Shown: positions 16,833-24,432 of the stretch, piece after piece
Position numbering within the stretch: position 1 is the first letter of the stretch
Layout: each line of letters starts with the position of its first letter
Assembly (NCBI RefSeq): GCF_023541015.1
Contig: NZ_JALNPR010000003.1
Location: forward strand, 62,001 to 126,000
Reading direction: 5' to 3'
Source: Marivivens donghaensis
GTDB taxonomy: Bacteria; Pseudomonadota; Alphaproteobacteria; Rhodobacterales; Rhodobacteraceae
Length of the DNA: 64,000 nt
Notes under the pieces: generated by a model
The model's database searches: none
What the model was told of the DNA's origin: nothing
The model's input: the letters and a program-made list of their open reading frames with translations, nothing else
Made by a program: the position numbers and the translations under genes

Positions 16833-18770
16833 TCAGTTCCCTGCCGCACGGCCCTTTAGGGCGACGATGCCTTTGGGACGGAATTGGATGAAAATGATGA
16901 TAAAGAGGATCATGTAGGTCTGCGCGGCGAGCGTGTTCGACGGGTTGAGGAACTCGATCCCTTTTTGCAAGAAGCCAATCAGCGATGCCCCTGCAAGCGT
17001 GCCCCAGACGTTCCCGACGCCACCGACCACAACGGTCATGAAGGACTGAACGATGTAGTCGGCGCCCATTTCAGACGTGACTTTGGCGTAGAGGCCGATG
17101 GCAACGCCTGCGATCCCCGCAATCCCTGAGCCAAGCCCGAAGGTGAGCATATTGATGCGATCTGGGTTAATGCCCATCGAAGCTGCCATCCCTGGGTTCT
17201 GGGTCACTGCGCGGACCTCTAGCCCCAGACGGGTCTTTTTCAGGATAAACAAGATCAGGCAGAGGAACATCACGGCGAGCACAAAAATCGCGATGCGGAT
17301 GTAGCTGATCGCCACCACGTCGTTGAACACCAGCGCACCGTCCAACCACGACGGCGAGGTCAGCGGGCGGGCCTGCGTGCCAAAGATGTTCTTTGCGATT
17401 TGTTGCAGCGCAATAGAAATACCAAATGTCGCGAGGAGCGTTTCCAGCGGGCGTTTGTAGAGGTGGCGAATGACTAACCGCTCCATCGCGACGCCGGCCG
17501 CAAACGTGACGATAAAGGCAACGGGAAGTGCGACGATAATCGACACGGTGTAATCAGGGATCACCTGCTGGATCACGTAGCCCGTATAGGCGCCCATCAT
17601 GATGAACTCTCCATGGGCCATATTGATCACGCCCATCACACCGAACGTCACAGCAAGGCCAATCGCAGCTAGGAAATATATTGACGCCAAAGAGATCGCA
17701 TCGAGCGCGAGGTCAGCAGTCTGCATGGCACCCACCTTTAGCTCGATCTGTTTGATTGCAGCAGCGGCGGCATCGGTGACGAACTGATCCGCCTCATCGT
17801 ATTGGGTGTAGAACACATGAGCCGCAACGGCAGCTTCGCGATCAGCCATCGGGACGAAAGGCGCGGCAAGCCCCGTATCGACTAGCCCCTGATAGGCACG
17901 AACGCGCTCTGCAGGATCAGACATGGCCGCAACTGGCACACCGGCGATCTGGTCATCCACGATATTCGCGATCAGGGCGGATTTCAGGTCGTCTTCGGTC
18001 ACTGTGGGCTGCGCCAGTCCAGCGGCGGCAAGCTCTGCATAGGCGGTATTCACATCGAAATCAGGGCCGACCTCGCGGATTGCGGCGATGTTTGCGCCTT
18101 CGGGCAACGCGGCCGCAACACCCGTGGTCGTAGTCAGCGTTTGGTTCATCACGGCGCGAACGTCGACGCTCACATCGGACGATAGCGCCTCAATCGCCGC
18201 AACACGATCCTCGCTCAACGGAGCAAAGCGAGCGGTAAGCATCATCAACAGACGTTCTTTGCGGGCCTGCAAACCAGTGTCAGGCTCATCGGCGATCGAC
18301 GCGGCAAGAGGCGCAAGCTGTTCGGCAGAGCCATCGCGGCTGATCGCATCCAATGCAGCGGCACGACGATCATATTCAGGATCGAGCAGTTGATATTGAA
18401 CCAAGGCAGAGCCGATCACACCACGCACACCTGCGTTCGGTTTGATCTGCGCCATGACAGATTTGGGCGCAGTGCCTACGGCTTCACCCGTTGAAAGGTC
18501 GATCAACGTGATCGGATCAGAGCCTTCGACATAGTAAAACAGGCCAGTCTCTTCGTTCTGCCAAACGTTCTTTTCCTGCCACGCCTGAAGAAACGCGGGC
18601 ACTTCGGGCAGATCGCTGTCGATCAACGCGGTAATCGCTTGATCCACTGTGCGGCGAGACGGTTTGGCAATGTCATCGGAATAGGTTTGGAGGACAGACT
18701 GTAGGTCCTGAGCGGCAGCGGCAGCAGCCAAAAAGAAGATGGACAGAGCCATCACAACGGCGCGAAGCAT
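16833..18770 (-). CDS. urtB: Urea ABC transporter, permease UrtB with long N-terminal domain
   Basis: A 645-residue protein. Residues 1-20 are a signal-like hydrophobic stretch (LSIFFLAAAAAAQDLQ). Residues ~20-350 form a soluble, probably periplasmic, helical domain, a known feature of UrtB in proteobacteria. The rest is a LivH-type permease with about eight membrane segments, including GVMGVINMAHGEFIMMGAYTGY and the C-terminal GVGNVWGTLAGASLIGFLQKG. It pairs with UrtC to form the channel. A strong hairpin separates it from urtA. Confidence 0.94.
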   Translation of the reverse strand: MLRAVVMALSIFFLAAAAAAQDLQSVLQTYSDDIAKPSRRTVDQAITALIDSDLPEVPAFLQAWQEKNVWQNEETGLFYYVEGSDPITLIDLSTGEAVGTAPKSVMAQIKPNAGVRGVIGSALVQYQLLDPEYDRRAAALDAISRDGSAEQLAPLAASIADEPDTGLQARKERLLMMLTARFAPLSEDRVAAIEALSSDVSVDVRAVMNQTLTTTTGVAAALPEGANIAAIREVGPDFDVNTAYAELAAAGLAQPTVTEDDLKSALIANIVDDQIAGVPVAAMSDPAERVRAYQGLVDTGLAAPFVPMADREAAVAAHVFYTQYDEADQFVTDAAAAAIKQIELKVGAMQTADLALDAISLASIYFLAAIGLAVTFGVMGVINMAHGEFIMMGAYTGYVIQQVIPDYTVSIIVALPVAFIVTFAAGVAMERLVIRHLYKRPLETLLATFGISIALQQIAKNIFGTQARPLTSPSWLDGALVFNDVVAISYIRIAIFVLAVMFLCLILFILKKTRLGLEVRAVTQNPGMAASMGINPDRINMLTFGLGSGIAGIAGVAIGLYAKVTSEMGADYIVQSFMTVVVGGVGNVWGTLAGASLIGFLQKGIEFLNPSNTLAAQTYMILFIIIFIQFRPKGIVALKGRAAGN

Positions 18771-18810
18771 CAGCGCGTTCCTTATGGGGTAGTCTGGGGA
18801 GGGAAGGTTC

Positions 18811-18835
18811 GGGGTGGAGGACGCGCCCCCACCCC
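18811..18835 (-). other. Intercistronic hairpin between urtA and urtB
   Basis: On the minus strand GGGGTGGGGG (18826-18835) pairs with CCTCCACCCC (18811-18820) around a 5-base loop, 10 base pairs with one G-U. There is no T-run after it. Such structures after the binding-protein gene of ABC operons often protect its message and raise its level above the permease genes. Confidence 0.65.
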
Positions 18836-18848
18836 AAATTTCAAAACC

Positions 18849-20138
18849 TTAGTAGTTCGAGGTCAACTGAACGCAGGTCTGAGTTTCGGTGTTATACATA
18901 CCGCATTTCAGGTCGATCCAGTCGGATTCCAGAACAGCGGATTCCGGCAGGAAGTCGGTCCATGCGTCACCAGCCACTTCGGTGGTTTGGCTGATGATGT
19001 CGAACTGGCCGTCCGCCTGAATTTCACCGATCAGAACTGGTTTGGTCAGGTGGTGGTTCGGCAACATGACAGCAGTTCCGCCTGTCAGGTTGGTGAACTC
19101 TTGGCCCGGAAGCGCTTCGATGATGGTGTCAACGTCGGTGGTGCCTGCCGCGGTTACTGCGTTCACCCACATGTTAAAGCCGATGTAGTGCGCTTCCATC
19201 GGGTCGTTCGTCACGCGCGCATCGTCACCGATAAAGCCATGCCATGCGTCGATGAAGGCCGCGTTTTCTGCGGTATCAGCCGACATGAAGTAGTTCCAAG
19301 CTGCCAAGTGGCCAACGAGGTTGGTGGTATCGAGGCCCGAGAGTTCTTCTTCACCGACGGAGAAGGCAACAACTGGGATGTCTTCGGCAGAGACGCCTTG
19401 GGCTGCGAGTTCTTTATAGAAGCCGATGTTTGCATCGCCGTTGATGGTCGAAATCACGCCAACCGATTTACCGTCAGCGCCCAATGCGACAACGTCCGAC
19501 ACGATGGTTGCCCAGTCCGAGTGACCGAACGGGGTGTAGTTCACAAAGATGTCTTCAGCGGCGATGCCTTTGGACTGAAGATAGCTTTCGAGAATGTTGT
19601 TGGTGGTGCGTGGGTAGACATAGTCGGTGCCCAGAAGCGCGAATTTCTCAACACCAAGCTCTTCGAGGAAGTAGTCAACCGCAGGGATCGCCTGCTGGTT
19701 CGGAGCAGCGCCAGTGTAGAAAACGTTGCGCGAGGATTCTTCGCCTTCGTATTGAACGGGGTAGAACAGCAGGCCGTTCAATTCTTCAAGCACGGGGAGA
19801 ACCGATTTACGCGAGACCGAGGTCCAGTTGCCGAAAATCACATCCACGTCGTGAACGGTCAGCAGTTCACGTGCCTTTTCCGCAAAGAGCGGCCAGTCGG
19901 ACGCAGGGTCGACCACGACGGCTTCGATTTCACAGCCCAGCAGACCGCCCTTTGCGTTCTGCTCTGCGATCAGCATCAACATGGTGTCTTTGAGAGTGGT
20001 TTCAGAAATGGCCATCGTGCCAGAGAGGGAGTGCAGCACGCCAACCTTGATCGGGTCAGCACATTCGGCCAGAGCGGAGCCTGCACCTGCGATCAGAGCA
20101 GCGGAGGAAAGTGCGGGCAGCATGATTTTTTTAAACAT
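18849..20138 (-). CDS. urtA: Urea ABC transporter, periplasmic binding protein UrtA
   Basis: A 429-residue type I periplasmic binding protein. Residues 1 to ~24 form a Sec signal peptide (KKIMLPALSSAALIAGAGSALA then ECADP). The mature part begins with IKVGVLHSLSGTMAISET and contains KSVLPVLEELNGLLFYPVQY and YVYPRTTNNILESYLQ, which distinguish UrtA/AmiC-type proteins from LivJ. It captures urea in the periplasm and hands it to UrtBC. The start follows a GGGGA. No urease genes are adjacent in this window. Confidence 0.95.
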   Translation of the reverse strand: MFKKIMLPALSSAALIAGAGSALAECADPIKVGVLHSLSGTMAISETTLKDTMLMLIAEQNAKGGLLGCEIEAVVVDPASDWPLFAEKARELLTVHDVDVIFGNWTSVSRKSVLPVLEELNGLLFYPVQYEGEESSRNVFYTGAAPNQQAIPAVDYFLEELGVEKFALLGTDYVYPRTTNNILESYLQSKGIAAEDIFVNYTPFGHSDWATIVSDVVALGADGKSVGVISTINGDANIGFYKELAAQGVSAEDIPVVAFSVGEEELSGLDTTNLVGHLAAWNYFMSADTAENAAFIDAWHGFIGDDARVTNDPMEAHYIGFNMWVNAVTAAGTTDVDTIIEALPGQEFTNLTGGTAVMLPNHHLTKPVLIGEIQADGQFDIISQTTEVAGDAWTDFLPESAVLESDWIDLKCGMYNTETQTCVQLTSNY

Positions 20139-20572
20139 TTAAAGTGTCCCCTGTTTGAGACCCATCCGCGGCCCGTGACCAGTGGTCAAATCGGGTCAAA
20201 ACGCGTATATCAAGGCCTCAGCTTTGTTGCTGGTGTCGCGCGGGGTCGGTTTTCTGCCAGGATTGCGTCCCCGTGCGGCGATTTCGAGCGGCGTTATCCG
20301 TCGCCCGAGAAAGAGGAGATGCTGCAACGCGGCACATCACAATTCTCATCAAATCCAGAAAATCAAAATTCAACGCAGGTGGTCACTTTTTAATCACAAA
20401 TGAGTGCCTTGGTTAATTTTTAATCAGAACAAACGTCAACAATCGATCCACTTCACAGGCGAATGGCCCGAAAAACATAGTTAGTCACGCCTTAACTGCC
20501 TCATCTCTGCCAAGATTGAGGTATACACTTACCTAACGTCACCCTTGTGGATTTGAGTAAAGCGAGGTCGCC
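20139..20572. other. Intergenic region upstream of urtA
   Basis: About 430 bases without a gene I can support. AT-rich in its right half. It contains a 13-base palindrome at 20176-20188, two copies of TTTTTAATCA (near 20384 and 20416) and a short inverted repeat AGGTA-N6-TACCT at 20519-20534. It should hold the urtA promoter on the minus strand and a promoter for the small frame at 20573. I found no clear sigma-54 promoter. Confidence 0.5.
20176..20188. promoter_or_regulatory. Palindrome TGACCAGTGGTCA upstream of urtA
   Basis: A perfect 6-1-6 dyad located 38-50 bases before the urtA ATG. A third GGTCA half-site follows at the end of GTGGTCAAATCGGGTCAAA, giving a direct repeat of GGTCAAA. Possible operator for the urt operon; the binding protein is unknown. 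Confidence 0.4.
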
Positions 20573-20692
20573 ATGCCAGCCGATCAACTGAAAAAAGCAC
20601 CGACACAGAACAAGCCGCAGACAGAAACAAACAGACAAATACCTGTCGCCGCCGAGACACCCTACCTCATTCGCGACTTTGCGAGCCTTTAA
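20573..20692 (+). CDS. Possible small protein, 39 residues
   Basis: An open frame starting MPADQLKKAPTQNKPQTE and ending YLIRDFASL. It has a good ribosome-binding site (GCGAGGTCGCC before the ATG). The composition is polar and rich in Gln, Lys and Pro with a short hydrophobic end, which suggests a disordered peptide. It lies alone in an otherwise long non-coding stretch. A weak hairpin with two short T tracts (20709-20734) follows. No homologue is recognised and it could be a chance frame. Confidence 0.4.
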   Translation: MPADQLKKAPTQNKPQTETNRQIPVAAETPYLIRDFASL

Positions 20693-20866
20693 GACGCGAT
20701 CATAAATGAACAACCCTTGGGTGTTTTCCGTTTTGAGGCACATCATGTGGGGTGTTAGCCTTATGGATACTGCAGCTTATCCCAATGCAGCGTTTCAGCA
20801 CCGATCCGGATGACATACCCCTGAACTTAGGGAAGACCGACAACCATAAAGAGACACCTAGGCCCA

Positions 20867-23443
20867 ATGGCACTTAAAACCACCTTCGCGATTTCCAGCA
20901 ATAAGACGCCAGATGACCTGCGCGACTCCCTGCTGTTTCGCGATCTGGATGGGTCTCAACTTCTCAGATTGCGCGCTAAAATTGCGAGCCACCCGTCTCG
21001 ACATACCCTTATCTACGTCGCATTTACATCGATTTGGGTCATGGGGCTGGCTTTGGGGGCTGGGGCAACAGATCTATCGAAAATCGCAATTTATTTTGTG
21101 CCACACACGGCGCTTTTCGTGTTGGTGCTAGGAGTGCTCATCTATCCCATCCGTATGATATACTGGCCAATTCTTGCCTTCATCGGCATTTATCTGGCTC
21201 AAGCAATCATACCTACCTACATCCTGCCGCTTGACGAAACATCGGACAGTATCGCTCGCATGTTCTGGGCTGGTTTAGGGGTGAACTTATTTATCGGTGG
21301 CCTCGTCGGGTTCTTGTTGCGACTGGTGCTGAACTTCCTCAACAACCGCCTTGCCCCCTACACGGTCGACCTTACGATTTCAGTTCTGACTGGTGTGGTG
21401 TTCTCCATCGTTTCGGTTACGACAATCTCAACGCTCACCAGCGTCTTTGCGTCGTCTTTCCCTGAGGCAGTGGCAGCACTTTCACTCGATAACGAGTTCC
21501 TGCTCCAAGCAGCGATCCGTTGTGGCTATGGCGGCATTGTCGTGTCCACCTTCTTTATTGGGATGATCCAATTCCCACGGCCATCGGATGTCCTCTGGGC
21601 AACGCCATTTGTCTTGAGCTTTGGTGTGCTCGCCACATTGGGACAGTATGGGGTCCAACTTCATGTCGCCCTAGACGCTATCGCGCTCTGTGCGATTTTT
21701 GCTGTTGTTCTACCGATCCGATTGGTTGTGCCGACCCTGACCACGGGGATGCTGATCTACGCATCTATGACTGGCGCGATTGTGACGCCTCCGACGATCA
21801 CCTCGCAATCCGACCTTGTCATAGAAGTTTACGCGGTCATCGCCCTCGGCATCATCATTTTCGTACTCGGCCTACGCAGCCATGGGCTGCACCTGCAAGA
21901 TCAACAAGTCAGCTCGCTACGACGTCTAAATACTGTTCGGAACTATGCGGGCGTTGGTGTCTTTGCCGTTGATCTAACATCGCGCATGGTTTCGGTCGAT
22001 CCCGTAACGCAGCGCATGCTAGGCGTTCCGCAAAGTTTCGATATTGCATCGATGATGCGGAAATTTGGCGACCATGAACAAACCGAACTGCGGCGCATGA
22101 TGTTCCAACGTCCGGGCGAGACGACGACCCTCCTCGCCCGCCTACGCGAGGCCCCAGGCAGCAATCACCGTCGCGTTATTCGCCTGTTCCTTTGGTACGA
22201 ACGCAGCTTTGACAACCTACCCGTCGTCTATGGCCTCGTGGTAGATGTGACAGGCGAACACCTGCAGGAACGCGCGCTCAAGGAAACCTTGGCCGAATTG
22301 TCGATCCGTCAAGATCAGCAAAAGCAGATGTTCTCGATCATCAGCCACGAATTGCGGACACCTGCGTCGGTGATTTCGATGCTTATCGACGACCTTAACG
22401 ACGACGAAGCGGACCAAGAGCACCTCGCCAGACGCCTGCGCGAGGCAACGGACCAACTTCTCGGCGTTTTGACCGACATGCGTCAGGCCGTGAACCCAGA
22501 AAAGAACCTGCCCATCAACCCGGTCCCGTTCGTCCCAGCCGACCTTGCCGAATCGATCCGCAATACGTTCGAAATGCAGGCTCAGGCGAGCGGCATCACG
22601 ATCAGACTTCGGTTTGGCGAAGGCGCGAACGAGATGGTCTTGGCCGATAGCGTTCGGATCAAACAAATCCTCGGCAACCTTATTCGCAACGCGATCATTC
22701 ACTCGCGCTGCTCTGCAATTACTGTGACCTATCGGTCGTCGATTGGCGATAATCTGAACGACCGCACAGGGGTTTGGTCGATCACGGACAACGGCATTGG
22801 GATCGCTGCTGAAGAAGTCGAACGCCTCTTCCAACCGTTCCAGCGTGGCGGCGAAGATGCCCGCAACCGCGCGGACGGCTCGGGCCTTGGCCTCTACATC
22901 GTGCGGACAACTGCGCAGCTCTTGGGTGGCAGCGTGACCTACTTCCCCGCCCCCGAAGGCGGCGCGGGCTATCACGTTCGGATCGCTGAACCACTCGCCT
23001 CGGCAGAGGATCTACGTCAGGTCGCCCATATGGACGACGACACGGTCGACTTTGGCTCGATGTATGTTCTTTTGGCAGAAGACAACGCTCTGGTCGCCGA
23101 GGTTACCAGCGCGCGCCTTCGCAAATTCATGGGCCGTGTAGAGGTGGTTGGCTCTGGCCGCGAGGCGCTCGACCTCATCGCCCAAGATCCGCCTGATGTA
23201 GTCGTCACAGACCTCTTTATGCCCGAAATGTCGGGCGATGAACTGACACGCACCCTGCGCGCCAATGGCTTTACCAAACCGATCATCGGCCTCACCGCTG
23301 CTGTCGTTGGCGATGACATGCGTCAGTTCGAAAAGGCAGGCGCGTCGACCGTCATGACCAAACCGCTCGACGATACAGCACTGATGCGGTTCCTCCGCAA
23401 ACAAAGCGCGGAACAGGATGACGAGTCACCTCGGGCAGAGTAA
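20867..23443 (+). CDS. Membrane-bound hybrid histidine kinase with receiver domain
   Basis: An 858-residue sensor kinase. Residues ~45-345 hold about nine or ten hydrophobic segments resembling a MASE-type membrane sensor. Residues ~360-470 look like a PAS-type domain (YAGVGVFAVDLTSRMVSVDP). The HisKA domain has the phospho-accepting His494 in FSIISHELRTPAS, and the ATPase domain has NLIRNAIIHS, DNGIGIAAEE and GSGLGLYIVRTTA. A C-terminal receiver domain has the phospho-acceptor Asp782 in VVVTDLFMPEMSG. No separate response regulator or histidine phosphotransfer gene is adjacent, so the output is unknown. The ATG at 20867 has a poor Shine-Dalgarno but is the earliest in frame. Confidence 0.9.
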   Translation: MALKTTFAISSNKTPDDLRDSLLFRDLDGSQLLRLRAKIASHPSRHTLIYVAFTSIWVMGLALGAGATDLSKIAIYFVPHTALFVLVLGVLIYPIRMIYWPILAFIGIYLAQAIIPTYILPLDETSDSIARMFWAGLGVNLFIGGLVGFLLRLVLNFLNNRLAPYTVDLTISVLTGVVFSIVSVTTISTLTSVFASSFPEAVAALSLDNEFLLQAAIRCGYGGIVVSTFFIGMIQFPRPSDVLWATPFVLSFGVLATLGQYGVQLHVALDAIALCAIFAVVLPIRLVVPTLTTGMLIYASMTGAIVTPPTITSQSDLVIEVYAVIALGIIIFVLGLRSHGLHLQDQQVSSLRRLNTVRNYAGVGVFAVDLTSRMVSVDPVTQRMLGVPQSFDIASMMRKFGDHEQTELRRMMFQRPGETTTLLARLREAPGSNHRRVIRLFLWYERSFDNLPVVYGLVVDVTGEHLQERALKETLAELSIRQDQQKQMFSIISHELRTPASVISMLIDDLNDDEADQEHLARRLREATDQLLGVLTDMRQAVNPEKNLPINPVPFVPADLAESIRNTFEMQAQASGITIRLRFGEGANEMVLADSVRIKQILGNLIRNAIIHSRCSAITVTYRSSIGDNLNDRTGVWSITDNGIGIAAEEVERLFQPFQRGGEDARNRADGSGLGLYIVRTTAQLLGGSVTYFPAPEGGAGYHVRIAEPLASAEDLRQVAHMDDDTVDFGSMYVLLAEDNALVAEVTSARLRKFMGRVEVVGSGREALDLIAQDPPDVVVTDLFMPEMSGDELTRTLRANGFTKPIIGLTAAVVGDDMRQFEKAGASTVMTKPLDDTALMRFLRKQSAEQDDESPRAE

Positions 23444-23452
23444 CCTGCAGGT

Positions 23453-23773
23453 ATGACATCCCTTCGTACAATTTCGGGCATTGGCCCGGCGACTGAAACG
23501 GACATGATCCGCGCAGGCATACCTGATGCCGAAACCCTAAGGGCGCTCGGTGCACATGATGCCTATGCACGGATGATCGCCAAAGGCACCCGCCCCCACT
23601 TCATTGGCTACTATGCTCTTCACATGGCCCTCCAAGGTCGCCCATGGAACGACTGCAAAGGCGCTGAAAAAGACGCCTTGCGGACCCGCTTTGACGCACT
23701 CCTCGCCTCTGATACCCCAGACGGCCCATCAAACAACCTCGCCCGCTTTTTGTCAGATATGGGCCTCGCCTGA
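23453..23773 (+). CDS. TfoX C-terminal-domain protein
   Basis: A 106-residue protein consisting only of the helix-hairpin-helix-like TfoX/Sxy C-terminal domain (TISGIGPATETDMIRAGI and then AHDAYARMIAKG, and GYYALHMALQGRPWND). In gammaproteobacteria the full-length TfoX co-activates competence genes with CRP; single-domain versions like this have no established role. It starts 9 bases after the histidine kinase stop, so the two are probably co-transcribed. A dispersed repeat follows the stop. Confidence 0.82.
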   Translation: MTSLRTISGIGPATETDMIRAGIPDAETLRALGAHDAYARMIAKGTRPHFIGYYALHMALQGRPWNDCKGAEKDALRTRFDALLASDTPDGPSNNLARFLSDMGLA

Positions 23774-23778
23774 TCCTG

Positions 23779-23822
23779 CCTTTGTGCCGCAAATATCCCG
23801 GGGGTTTGGGGGCAGCGCCCCC
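23779..23822 (+). repeat. Dispersed GC-rich intergenic repeat, copy 2
   Basis: The same 44-base element as copy 1 with only a few differences, placed 5 bases after the TfoX-domain gene and before the ndk terminator, again between convergent genes. Confidence 0.85.
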
Positions 23823-23828
23823 ATAAAC

Positions 23829-23855
23829 GAACAAAGCCCGCACAACCGTGCGGGC
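23829..23855 (-). terminator. Intrinsic terminator of ndk
   Basis: On the minus strand an 8-bp stem GCCCGCAC/GTGCGGGC with a 4-base loop is followed by TTTGTTCG. It lies 31 bases past the ndk stop. Confidence 0.75.
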
Positions 23856-23886
23856 CTTGCCGTAAATCAAATCTGAACAGTGACGA

Positions 23887-24309
23887 TTAGCCGACCAGTT
23901 CGAGACCTGAGAAGAAGAATGCGATTTCTTCTGCAGCAGCTTCAGGCGAATCCGAACCGTGAACCGAGTTCTCACCGACCGATTTCGCGAACTCTGCGCG
24001 AACGGTGCCAGCCGCAGCGTCAGCTGGGTTGGTTGCGCCCATGACTTCACGGTTTTTCAGGATAGCGCCTTCGCCTTCGAGAACCTGAACAACAACCGGT
24101 GCGGATGCCATGAATTCGCACAGTTCGCCGTAGAACGGACGCTCTGCGTGTACAGCGTAGAATTTGCCAGCCTGAGCAGGTGTAAGGTGGATGCGCTTGG
24201 ATGCGACAACGCGCAGTCCAGCGTCTTCGAATTTAGCAACGATTTTGCCGGTCAGGTTACGCTCGGTTGCGTCCGGTTTGATGATCGAAAGGGTGCGTTC
24301 TACAGCCAT
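23887..24309 (-). CDS. ndk: Nucleoside diphosphate kinase
   Basis: A 140-residue Ndk that transfers the gamma-phosphate of ATP to nucleoside diphosphates. The N-terminal TLSIIKPDA motif and the active-site NSVHGSDS with the phospho-accepting His117 are present, and length and sequence are typical throughout. A GGCTATC-type weak ribosome-binding site precedes the ATG. It is divergent from the ABC-F gene across a 123-base gap that contains the dyad CTAACA-TG-TGTTAG at 24364-24377. Confidence 0.97.
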   Translation of the reverse strand: MAVERTLSIIKPDATERNLTGKIVAKFEDAGLRVVASKRIHLTPAQAGKFYAVHAERPFYGELCEFMASAPVVVQVLEGEGAILKNREVMGATNPADAAAGTVRAEFAKSVGENSVHGSDSPEAAAEEIAFFFSGLELVG

Positions 24310-24432
24310 GATAGCCTCACTTGCGTCGGCCCCATCAGGGGCGGGTTAAGATTTGGCGCTGCCCTAACATGTGTTAGCGCACAAGAAAAGCCGTGATTGA
24401 CCGCGCCTCTTAGGTCAGGCAATGACGCATCT

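Noticed and set aside
18987-20393. 468-residue open frame opposite urtA
   Set aside because: Antisense shadow; rich in Cys/His/Arg/Phe as expected from reversed codons. UrtA has a signal peptide and family motifs.
20139-20460. Search for a sigma-54 promoter for urtA
   Set aside because: No GG-N10-GC pair in proper context was found on the minus strand; the closest candidate (near 20330) lacks the conserved bases.
20501-20746. 81-residue frame on the minus strand in the urtA-kinase gap
   Set aside because: Cys/Leu-rich translation without a ribosome-binding site or family features; the plus-strand 39-residue frame has better signals.
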